A stretch of DNA of 10,807 bases from Gammaproteobacteria bacterium (GTDB taxonomy: Bacteria > Pseudomonadota > Gammaproteobacteria > SZUA-229): contig JAQICG010000158.1 in assembly GCA_027858635.1 (NCBI GenBank), positions 1 through 10,807 of the forward strand, in the 5' to 3' direction. A program made the translations under genes and the position numbers. The notes beneath the pieces were generated by a model. That model was not told where the DNA came from. It did no database searches and saw only the letters and a list, made by a program, of their open reading frames with translations. Positions 1-5,801 of the stretch are shown piece by piece; position 1 is the first letter of the stretch; each line of letters opens with the position of its first letter.

Positions 1-225
1 TGGGTGACCCCCGTGACTCAGGTCGAACGCCACGAGCACAATAGTGCTCAGGATGTGGATATACAGGCACACTAACAGCACATAGGTCACCGCGAGTATG
101 ACACCGAATACGGACCGACACAGCTGGCCAGCACCGGCACGATTTAACGGGGCGTAAACAGGCTGTCTCCGACGGCGCACCCTTACATTGACTTGTCTTG
201 TTGCGGCGTCATGAGCGCGGGACAT
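1..225 (-). CDS. Partial membrane protein, unknown (runs off left edge)
   Basis: The frame is open from an ATG at 225 down to base 1, giving 75 codons with the C-terminus missing. The visible part has a polar, Arg-rich N-terminus (an RRRR run near residue 18), then one long hydrophobic stretch at about residues 39-67 with two Cys (C36, C53), then SHGGHP at the edge. That layout fits a membrane protein with its first helix shown. The start lies 35 bases after the stop of the upstream YHS/HMA-like gene, so the two may be co-transcribed. The ribosome site is weak (a GAG about 7 bases upstream), and a GTG at 180 is an alternative start. I do not recognise the family. The His residues at the edge and the setting hint at metal handling, but that is only context. 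Confidence 0.45.
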   Translation of the reverse strand, partial: MSRAHDAATRQVNVRVRRRRQPVYAPLNRAGAGQLCRSVFGVILAVTYVLLVCLYIHILSTIVLVAFDLSHGGHP

Positions 226-260
226 CAAGCTCGTGGAATATCGCCTCCATGCCGCCGGCT

Positions 261-770
261 TCAGTCATGGCGATGGCCGCCGTGCCCATGCGAACCGGGT
301 TGCAGCTCGCGGCTCGCCACCTCGTTCTCTTCCAAGTAGTGGACAAAGGCCCGGCCCAGCTTCTCGCCCCAGCCAGCGCCCAGGCGGCCCCCCGCCCGCT
401 GCAGGGTAGCTTCAATCTGTTCGGTCGTCGCCTGCAACAGGTCGTAAGTAATAACCAGCTCGTCCGCAGCGATGTCCACAGCGTACACCCCCATCATGGC
501 GAGCAGCTGCTCGGTGACCTGCCGCGCCTCGGTGACCGACAAGGGGGTTTCCAGGCGCAAGCGGCGGCGCTTGAGCACTTCCTGCCCTGCCTGCTTCGGC
601 GCCTGTCCGCCCGGGACACCAATATATAAGTGGGGGTTGGCTAGAAAGCGTGCCTTACACTGCTGCGAGCAGAAAGCAAAATCCATGCCCTGATAGTTGA
701 TTGCGTACTGGTCCGGTGGCACCAGCATCTGGCACACTGGGTCTTTCATTTTTTCACTGCCTGGTATCAT
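261..770 (-). CDS. YHS-domain plus HMA-fold protein with His-rich tail
   Basis: Predicted soluble metal-binding protein of 169 residues. Residues 8-51 form a YHS domain with the usual Cys set: DPVCQM (C13) and FCSQQC (C34, C38). Residues about 70-130 resemble the beta-alpha-beta-beta-alpha-beta fold of heavy-metal-associated (HMA) domains: RLRLETPLSVTEAR, then GVYAVDIAADELVITYD, then TTEQIEATLQRAG. The CxxC metal loop of true HMA domains is absent. The tail SHGHGGHRHD is His-rich and could bind metal. The start at 770 is chosen over an in-frame ATG at 788 because a perfect AAGGAGG lies between the two, 8 bases upstream of 770. YHS domains are known from copper and mercury ATPases and small metal-trafficking proteins. 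A chaperone or sensor role for a soft metal is inferred, with the ion unknown. Confidence 0.8.
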   Translation of the reverse strand: MIPGSEKMKDPVCQMLVPPDQYAINYQGMDFAFCSQQCKARFLANPHLYIGVPGGQAPKQAGQEVLKRRRLRLETPLSVTEARQVTEQLLAMMGVYAVDIAADELVITYDLLQATTEQIEATLQRAGGRLGAGWGEKLGRAFVHYLEENEVASRELQPGSHGHGGHRHD

Positions 771-778
771 TGTCGCGT

Positions 779-785
779 CCTCCTT
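779..785 (-). promoter_or_regulatory. Ribosome binding site fixing the start at 770
   Basis: A perfect AAGGAGG on the minus strand lies 8 bases before the ATG at 770. It sits inside the first codons of the longer reading from 788, which makes the longer form unlikely. Confidence 0.75.
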
Positions 786-820
786 CATTGATATGACCTA
801 TCGTGCGATGCGTTCTACTG

Positions 821-946
821 TTACCCCGCCGCTGTCGGAAGCCTTCGACCGGCCGCCAGCAACGTCGCCGTCAGCCAGAACGGCGCCATGGCGACTATGT
901 CATACAACCAAACCAGCCGGCCGCAGCGGAGCCCCTGTCCCAGATC
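821..946 (-). pseudogene. C-terminal remnant of an unknown membrane protein
   Basis: A minus-strand frame with no start of its own reads about 41 codons to a TAA at 823-821. It contains RLVWLYDIVAMAPFW followed by LTATLLAAG and a basic end (RRLP). One hydrophobic helix with flanking Arg residues looks like the tail of an integral membrane protein. It begins where the duplicated YHS sequence stops (about 947), in a different frame from the YHS codons, so it looks like the leftover of another gene joined at a deletion breakpoint. I cannot identify the parent family. Chance coding in GC-rich DNA is possible. Confidence 0.35.
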
Positions 947-1010
947 GGTGACTGACTTCCATGCCACAAACCTGATCCTTGAAGGTTCTTTCATCGTCTT
1001 TATGCTTCAT
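900..1010 (-). pseudogene. Truncated duplicate YHS gene (first 21 codons kept)
   Basis: This is a second copy of the YHS gene at 5068-5259. The shared start is MKHKDDERTF, then KD(Q/P)VCGMEVSH. Homology at DNA level stops near 947. The frame then runs through unrelated sequence (RSGTGAPLRPAGLVV) to a TGA at 902-900, giving a 36-residue product that keeps only the first Cys of the YHS set and lacks the FCxxxC half. The AAGGAGA ribosome site (1016-1022) and spacing match the intact copy. An extra ATG sits directly upstream at 1013. The Pro of DPVCGM is replaced by Gln. It is almost certainly non-functional as a YHS metal site. Confidence 0.75.
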
Positions 1011-1197
1011 CATAGTCTCCTTAGTCATTTAACAGAACGATCACCCTATCAGGGTTTGCGGGGCTGACCGATTACGCGCTACCCACCAATGCCTAAACCC
1101 ATAACTCCAACGTGTAATACCGCATGAACACCTTCTCCAACAGCATGCGCTCATGACCATTCAGGCTGTAAACCACAAACGTCACTGGCTATCCCTC
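947..1197 (-). repeat. Degenerate direct duplicate of the 5196-5776 CBS-YHS block
   Basis: Bases 947-1128 align with 5196-5385 at roughly 90 percent by eye. Differences are a few substitutions, one 1-base gap and one gap of about 10 bases just upstream of the YHS ribosome site. Bases 1129-1197 then align with 5710-5779. The intergenic part between the two genes, including TTTGCGGGGCTGACCGATTA, is as well conserved as the coding part. Both copies have the same orientation. The copies flank the methyltransferase and the 1019-residue fusion gene. Confidence 0.85.
1093..1185 (-). pseudogene. Internally deleted duplicate of the CBS-domain gene (30-codon remnant)
   Basis: Starting at a GTG (1185), this frame encodes 30 residues: VTFVVYSLNGHERMLLEKVF joined directly to MRYYTLELWV, then TAG. 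The first part matches the N-terminus and the second the last ten residues of the intact CBS protein at 5351-5767. Exactly 324 bases (108 codons) of the intact gene are missing. The break lies at a TGA trinucleotide present at both ends (5383-5385 and 5707-5709 on the plus strand), as expected of a microhomology deletion. The ribosome site GAGGG at 1193-1197 and its 7-base spacing are kept. The whole CBS domain is gone, so the original function must be lost. The reading frame remains open and could still be translated. Confidence 0.8.
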
Positions 1198-1241
1198 TTT
1201 GAAGTACCTGCAGCTGCACGAATGAGCGGGCCACGCAGGGG

Positions 1242-4200
1242 TTAGACGACATAACGGTCCCACCCGGCATAGGAGTCCCTGATCCGCCCACGTGGTAGCG
1301 CCAAAACGATCAACAGCGCGCCGCAGATCACGCCGTTCCAGACCGCCAGCGGCGAGGCGATGCCGTCGAGCAGCCAGGGCGCGGCGATTAACCAAATACC
1401 GAACGGGATATTGATAAAACGGATGGCGCGTCCCACCTCGGCCAGCGCAATAATCGAGAACGTCACCACCAGCAGGCCAACCATGTGATCGCTGTCTGCC
1501 ATGGCATCGGCACTGTCGAAGGCGAGCCGCGTGAACGTGAGCCAGACGCCGATGGCGATGCTGAGCATCAATGTCCAGGGATAAGTGACGCCACGCGTGG
1601 CCTGGACCCACTGCTCCCCGGGAGTGCCGACGAGTCCTATGGCGGTATCGTCGCTGCCGCCGTCCATGGCGTCGCCGGTCCAGAAAGTGCGCCAGAACGG
1701 CTTGCCTTGCTTGCGCGCCCACACCAGAAACTGGCCCATCGCCACGAATTCGTTCAACGCGTAAGGAATCATCACCGCCATCGCCAATGCCGCGATCAGG
1801 CACAGCGTGCACCAGGTACCGATCGCGATGGGCTGAATGATGACGAAATAGATGCTGACGACACCGAGCGGCAGGATCAGGATGGCCAGCGCGAGCACCA
1901 TCCACGGCATGGTGCGCCAGCGGGTTTTAGTCCCCATCCAGACCATCACTAGCTCGAGCATGTAGACGATGGCGCCCAGGGCACCATCGGCAATCGGCCA
2001 GGCCTTAGACATATCCGAGGTGATGATCGTTTCGCTGCCGTTCATCACACCCTTCATGTCACCGCTGCCGGCGAAAAACGGCTCCCAGACGGAGTCGATG
2101 TGGCCGAGCTGGTAAGCGCCCAGTACCCGTGCGATGAGAAAGCCGATCAGCGCCAGCACACCGATGGGCATGCGCTGCAGCCAGGTCGAAGGGCAGTAGG
2201 CCCAGCCCGGCGGCACATCCGGCTTACCCATCATGCCGGCCATACTCATGCCGGGCATCATCGGGATCAGCACCGACAGCGCGATCACCAGGCCCCCGAC
2301 CAGGGTGCCGTTGGCATAGGCATCGGGCAGCGGGGTCCAGAACACCAGCGGCGCGAACAGCAGCCACAGGCCGACGCAGGCGTTGGCCCACTGCGCCCAG
2401 GGATTGCGGCGCCAGGCGTCCGCCGACAGGGCGCTGAACACGATCACCAAGAGGCCACTGAGCACGTCGCTCCAGGTCATCAGCAGGTTGCGCAGCTCGA
2501 ACGACGCCAGCCCGCGCTCTGCCATGACCCGCAACTGATTGGCGTCGGGCACGAAGTCGCTCATGTAACCGAGCGTGAAGGGGCTGGTCAGCAGCCAGAA
2601 ACCGAGCATCAGGTTGAGATAGTGCGGCCAGAGCATGTTGCGGTGGCTCTCAACCATCATGTCACCATCGTGTCCGTGCCCTGCATGCCCACCGCCCCCG
2701 GCGTCGCGCGGCACCAGGGTCATGCCGCACTTGGGGCAACTGCCCGGCTCGCTGCGCACGATCTCCGAGTGCATCGGGCAGGTGTATTCCACCACCTTCT
2801 CGTCCGGCGGTCCGGACTGATGTTCCTGATGTTCCTGATGTTCGTGCTGCGCGCTGTGCGCTTCCGACGGGACGCTGCGCAGCTCCAGCGCCATGCCGCA
2901 CTTGGGACAGCGGCCCGGTTCGCCTTGCACGACTTCGGGGTGCATCGGGCAGGTGTACTCGGCTTCCGCCAGCTCGGCGGCTTCCGCCGCTTCCAGAGCG
3001 GTGCCGCAGCGCGGACAGTTGCCGGGCGAGGACTGGCAGACCTCCGGATGCATGGGGCAGGCGTGCATGGTGCAGCCCGGCGCTGCAGCCGCTGCGGTGT
3101 GCGCGTCGTCCCCACCATGCACCGGTTCGTGTTTGTGGCCGGCCGTCTTCGTCACCGCAGCACCGTGTTCAGGCTGCGCAGCCGCCTTTTCCTCCTTTTC
3201 CTCCTTTTCCTCCTTTTCCTCCTTTTCCTCCTTTTCCTCCAGCGACGCGGGCGGCTCCAGGCCGTGTTCTCTATACCAGCCAACGGGATCGGCTTCCAGC
3301 GCCGAGACCATTTTGGGCAGGGTCTGGCGCAGCGAGCGCTGCGGCTGCCAGTCGAGCAGCGTGTGGGCGCGGGTAATGTCGAGGGCGTAGTGGTCGTTGG
3401 CCCGGTCGATCATCCACGGCTTGATGAACTGCTCCCCGGGGAGCAGGCCCTGCGCCCAGGCGCCCGCCTTGGCGATCAGCCCGGGGACGCTTTGCGTCTC
3501 GGTGGACTCCTTGTGCAGTAGGCGCATGAAGGTGTGCTGCAGCTCGTCGTAGCTCAGCGTTTCCGGCTCGCCGATCAGGATCGCCGTCTCGAGCGGCAGC
3601 TGCGCGCGCCGCTCCACGGCGCGTTCGATGGCATCGACCGCATCCTCCAGGTGGAGGTAGGCCTGGCCGTGCGAGGTCTCGCCGGAGTAGAGATGGGCGG
3701 CGAGCTGACCCTCATAGATGCGCTGGATCTGGTGCGCCAGCGGCGGTGAGTGACAGATGTCGTCGTAGACGCCGGCAAAGCGCAGGATCAGCGCAGGAAT
3801 CTCGCCACGCTCGGCGTGAATCACTGCCTCGGTGCGCACCTTCGATTCCGGGTAGGCCCAGGCTGGTTCCAACGGCCAGTCCTCGGTGATGAACTCGCCG
3901 GGCTCGCCCGGCCTGTGCACGAGCATGGTGCTGGAGAAGAGGAACTGCTCGACCTCGAAGCCGCCCGCGAGCAGTCCGTGCAGCAGGCGGCGCGTGCCCT
4001 CGACCGTGACCTGGTCGTATTTGGGGCTCGGCTTGCCGAGAAAATCATAATAGGCCGCCAGGTGCACCACCGACGCGATCTGCGTCCCGTGGTGCTCCCG
4101 CAATGTGCGCAGCCCGTCCTGCAGGCTGTCATCGGAGGTAATGTCCACCGCGATATGGGTGCAACCCGGCGGCGCCGGACTCGGCGCCTTGCGGTCGAAG

Positions 4201-4301
4201 CCGACGACATCGCTGAAACGCCGGCTCAGCCGCCGCATCACCGCCGAGCCGATGCGGCCGCTGGCGCCAGTAACGAGCACGATCCTTTTCTCTGTATTCA
4301 T
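1242..4301 (-). CDS. Epimerase / heavy-metal-binding / SPW / VKOR-like fusion protein
   Basis: This is a 1019-residue multidomain protein. Residues 1-345 are an NAD-dependent epimerase/extended SDR: VTGASGRIG at 10-18, and active-site YPESK (Y150, K154) after SSTM (123-126). Residues 354-371 are six EEK repeats. Three heavy-metal-binding domains follow, of the CPMHPE...CPKCG type, with Cys pairs near 415/429-432, 451/465-468 and 508/522-525. They are separated by His-rich stretches (for example HEHQEHQEHQ and HAGHGHDGD). Residues about 556-680 carry two SPW-type membrane repeats, and a Met-rich loop lies at 681-691 (MMPGMSMAGMM). Residues about 704-870 are VKOR-like with WCTLC (C831, C834). 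Residues about 905-1002 hold more SPW-like helices. About twelve membrane helices are visible. The start has AAGGAGT 7 bases upstream. The likely topology puts the SDR and metal domains on one side of the membrane and a thiol/quinone redox domain within it. Substrate and metal are unknown. Confidence 0.9.
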   Translation of the reverse strand: MNTEKRIVLVTGASGRIGSAVMRRLSRRFSDVVGFDRKAPSPAPPGCTHIAVDITSDDSLQDGLRTLREHHGTQIASVVHLAAYYDFLGKPSPKYDQVTVEGTRRLLHGLLAGGFEVEQFLFSSTMLVHRPGEPGEFITEDWPLEPAWAYPESKVRTEAVIHAERGEIPALILRFAGVYDDICHSPPLAHQIQRIYEGQLAAHLYSGETSHGQAYLHLEDAVDAIERAVERRAQLPLETAILIGEPETLSYDELQHTFMRLLHKESTETQSVPGLIAKAGAWAQGLLPGEQFIKPWMIDRANDHYALDITRAHTLLDWQPQRSLRQTLPKMVSALEADPVGWYREHGLEPPASLEEKEEKEEKEEKEEKEEKAAAQPEHGAAVTKTAGHKHEPVHGGDDAHTAAAAAPGCTMHACPMHPEVCQSSPGNCPRCGTALEAAEAAELAEAEYTCPMHPEVVQGEPGRCPKCGMALELRSVPSEAHSAQHEHQEHQEHQSGPPDEKVVEYTCPMHSEIVRSEPGSCPKCGMTLVPRDAGGGGHAGHGHDGDMMVESHRNMLWPHYLNLMLGFWLLTSPFTLGYMSDFVPDANQLRVMAERGLASFELRNLLMTWSDVLSGLLVIVFSALSADAWRRNPWAQWANACVGLWLLFAPLVFWTPLPDAYANGTLVGGLVIALSVLIPMMPGMSMAGMMGKPDVPPGWAYCPSTWLQRMPIGVLALIGFLIARVLGAYQLGHIDSVWEPFFAGSGDMKGVMNGSETIITSDMSKAWPIADGALGAIVYMLELVMVWMGTKTRWRTMPWMVLALAILILPLGVVSIYFVIIQPIAIGTWCTLCLIAALAMAVMIPYALNEFVAMGQFLVWARKQGKPFWRTFWTGDAMDGGSDDTAIGLVGTPGEQWVQATRGVTYPWTLMLSIAIGVWLTFTRLAFDSADAMADSDHMVGLLVVTFSIIALAEVGRAIRFINIPFGIWLIAAPWLLDGIASPLAVWNGVICGALLIVLALPRGRIRDSYAGWDRYVV
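2709..3083 (-). repeat. Three heavy-metal-binding domain repeats inside the fusion gene
   Basis: Three copies encode CPMH(P/S)E followed about 10 residues later by CP(K/R)CG, at about 2709-2792, 2880-2963 and 2988-3083. The two lower-coordinate copies are close at DNA level (for example the shared plus-strand ATGCCGCACTTGGG and TGCATCGGGCAGGTGTA), which suggests recent tandem duplication. The first-translated copy (2988-3083) is more diverged, with an extra Cys (C422) and CTMHAC before the motif. Confidence 0.85.
3186..3239 (-). repeat. Six 9-base tandem repeats encoding EEK
   Basis: Six identical units of GAGGAAAAG encode a charged (EEK)6 helix between the SDR domain and the metal-binding domains. 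The repeat is in frame and perfect, so unit number should change easily by slippage without breaking the gene. Each unit junction creates an exact AAGGAGG (five in all), the full anti-Shine-Dalgarno complement. No ATG, GTG or TTG lies at translation-start distance after the last one, so internal initiation is unlikely. Confidence 0.9.
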
Positions 4302-4374
4302 GGTGCCTACTCCTTAAGTTAGGACTGCTATCACGGGAACGACAAAAACCTTTCTAACCGACAGTGTGGTCATC

Positions 4375-5007
4375 TTAACTGTTCTCACCGCTGGAACGTT
4401 TCACAAGCTGCCGCCATTGTCCCGGGCGTGGGATGAACATCGGCACGCGCCGTTGATAGGCGTGGTATTCCTCACCGAACTGTTGCAGCATCTTTTTCTC
4501 CTCGCTGCGCGCCAGCCAGCTGTACGTCAGCACGATGACGGGAAACAGGCCCACGGAGAACAACGTCGGCCAGTGCACGACACCCTCACCGAAAAGCCCG
4601 ATGAACAACCCCGTGTACTGCGGATGCCGCACCAGCCCATACAGGCCGTCTTCTGTAGCAAGCCGGTTATCACGCTGCGCCCGGTAAAGCTCGCGCCAGC
4701 CCTGGATAAAAATGCCGATGCCGACAAACAGCAGCGCATAACCGAGCAACATCGAAATCAACATGCCGGTCTCGCCCATGCCGATCAGCGAGGACCAGAG
4801 GTTGGCGTTGAGGTTATAGCGGTCCAGACCGAAGAACCGTGCCAACAGGTAGATGGTCAACGGGAAACCATACATCTCCGCATACAGCGCAATGATGAAT
4901 GCCTGCACGACGCCCGCACTCGCCCATTCGCGCCACGTTTTCGGGGCGAAGTAGCGGTAAAACAGCCAGGAGGCCACCACGATCATGATCACGGCGATCC
5001 CAGGCAC
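4375..5007 (-). CDS. Isoprenylcysteine carboxyl methyltransferase-like membrane methyltransferase (5' end frameshifted)
   Basis: This 210-residue integral membrane protein belongs to the ICMT/phospholipid-methyltransferase family, whose members transfer methyl groups from SAM to lipid-linked or other membrane substrates. The signature is in the C-terminal half: GLYGLVRHPQYTG at 121-133, then EE at 169-170, and YHAYQRRVPMFIP at 181-193. About five hydrophobic segments precede or surround it, and MYGFPLTIYLL (45-55) is typical of the bacterial subgroup. The frame can only start at a GTG (5007) with no ribosome site. A well-placed GAGGAG and ATG (5032) open a different frame beginning MNEDISHSGAW. 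Dropping one G from the GGG at 5001-4999 would join the two and give a family-like N-terminus. The gene lies between the YHS gene and the fusion gene. Its substrate is unknown, since bacteria generally lack prenylated CAAX proteins. Confidence 0.85.
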   Translation of the reverse strand: MPGIAVIMIVVASWLFYRYFAPKTWREWASAGVVQAFIIALYAEMYGFPLTIYLLARFFGLDRYNLNANLWSSLIGMGETGMLISMLLGYALLFVGIGIFIQGWRELYRAQRDNRLATEDGLYGLVRHPQYTGLFIGLFGEGVVHWPTLFSVGLFPVIVLTYSWLARSEEKKMLQQFGEEYHAYQRRVPMFIPRPGQWRQLVKRSSGENS

Positions 5008-5032
5008 CGGAGTGCGATATGTCTTCGTTCAT
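4999..5032 (-). other. Out-of-frame N-terminal start of the methyltransferase
   Basis: The ATG at 5032-5030 has GAGGAG about 7 bases upstream and reads MNEDISHSGAW before leaving the methyltransferase frame at the GGG (5001-4999). The TGA that blocks upstream extension of the methyltransferase frame overlaps this ATG (ATGA). The simplest reading is a single extra G, either a real mutation or a sequence error. Confidence 0.6.
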
Positions 5033-5067
5033 GCTGTTCTCCTCTTCAACGACTCAGCGACCTGCCG

Positions 5068-5259
5068 CTATTCCAACCCATGCTGACGGTGATGCTTGAG
5101 GTACTTTCCGGGCTCCGCCACGAACGCATCTCGACAACCATCCGAACAGAAATAATAGGTCTTACCCTCATGGTCGGTTGTCGCAATGGCGCTCAGGTGA
5201 CTGACCTCCATGCCGCAAACCGGATCCTTGAAGGTTCTTTCATCGTCTTTATGTTTCAT
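5068..5259 (-). CDS. Small YHS-domain protein
   Basis: This 63-residue protein is essentially one YHS domain. It reads DPVCGMEVSH (C15) and later YYFCSDGC (C38, C42), then the usual RDAFVAEPGKYL end and a basic/His tail. YHS domains occur in copper and mercury transport ATPases and as free-standing small metal-binding proteins. Here it is probably a soluble cytosolic metal carrier or sensor. The start has AAGGAGA five bases upstream (5265-5271). It lies about 90 bases after the CBS gene and before the methyltransferase. A truncated duplicate lies at 900-1010. The bound metal cannot be told from sequence. Confidence 0.88.
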   Translation of the reverse strand: MKHKDDERTFKDPVCGMEVSHLSAIATTDHEGKTYYFCSDGCRDAFVAEPGKYLKHHRQHGLE

Positions 5260-5350
5260 CGTAGTCTCCTTATCATTTAATTAAGTGTGCAGAACGATCA
5301 CTCTGTTCAGTGTTTGCGGGGCTGACCGATTATGCGCCACCCACCCATGC

Positions 5351-5767
5351 CTAAACCCATAACTCCAACGTGTAATGCCGCATGACCGCGCGCAGAATAT
5401 CGCGCTCCGAAACGATGCCCACCAGTGTGCCTGCGGACGAGACGACTGGAACATGGCGGAAGGCATTGGCGTGAAATTGCCGCAATGCATCTGTAATGCT
5501 CGCCTCGGCTGTCAAGGTCACTACCGGCACCGTCATCACCTGTTCAGCCAACAGCACCGGAGGATTTGCCGGCAAATGTTCGACCGCGCGGCAAGCCTGC
5601 GCGACTGAATAGGGCTGGTCACGCTGTTCCGATGCACCGTGACGCTCCTGCTCCTCGATGGGGCGTGCCGCCACAATCGCTGCGGTTTTTTCGACCATCC
5701 GCTTTTTGAACACCTTCTCCAACGGCATGCGCTCGTGACCATTCAAGGTGTAAACAATAAATGTCAC
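5351..5767 (-). CDS. CBS-domain protein
   Basis: From the GTG at 5767 this is 138 residues (152 from an ATG at 5809). The C-terminal half holds a clear CBS motif: AEQVMTVPVVTLTAEASI, then RHVPVVSSAGTLVGIVSERDIL, ending MRHYTLELWV. The N-terminal half (TFIVYTLNGHERMPLEKVF and a basic helix) is not recognisable as a second CBS motif, although one is usual because CBS domains work in pairs that bind adenine nucleotides. Two starts compete. The ATG at 5809 has GGAGGG 6 bases upstream and overlaps the CFA synthase stop by 8 bases. The GTG at 5767 has GAGGA 7 bases upstream. I prefer the GTG because the decayed duplicate (1093-1185) keeps exactly that start and ribosome site and its homology ends just beyond. 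The role is probably sensing energy charge or regulating a neighbour. Confidence 0.85.
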   Translation of the reverse strand: MTFIVYTLNGHERMPLEKVFKKRMVEKTAAIVAARPIEEQERHGASEQRDQPYSVAQACRAVEHLPANPPVLLAEQVMTVPVVTLTAEASITDALRQFHANAFRHVPVVSSAGTLVGIVSERDILRAVMRHYTLELWV

Positions 5768-5801
5768 TGGCTGTTCCTCGTTCCGCCCGCCGGCATCAGT
5801 G

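Noticed and set aside
771..788. Upstream ATG at 788 as start of the YHS/HMA-like gene
   Set aside because: The perfect AAGGAGG lies after this ATG and serves the ATG at 770.
2100..3521. Long plus-strand open frame (473 codons) opposite the fusion gene
   Set aside because: It is rich in His, Arg, Gln and Ala and low in complexity, and reads through the EEK repeat as LFLLFL. It lies wholly opposite a gene with clear domains and is a typical antisense shadow in GC-rich DNA.
4814..5032. Separate 72-codon gene starting at 5032
   Set aside because: After about 11 codons it reads out-of-frame Arg/His-rich sequence opposite in frame to the methyltransferase. It is better explained as the displaced start of that gene.
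4366..5280. Plus-strand 304-codon frame opposite the methyltransferase and YHS genes
   Set aside because: Shadow of two well-supported minus-strand genes, with no family motif.
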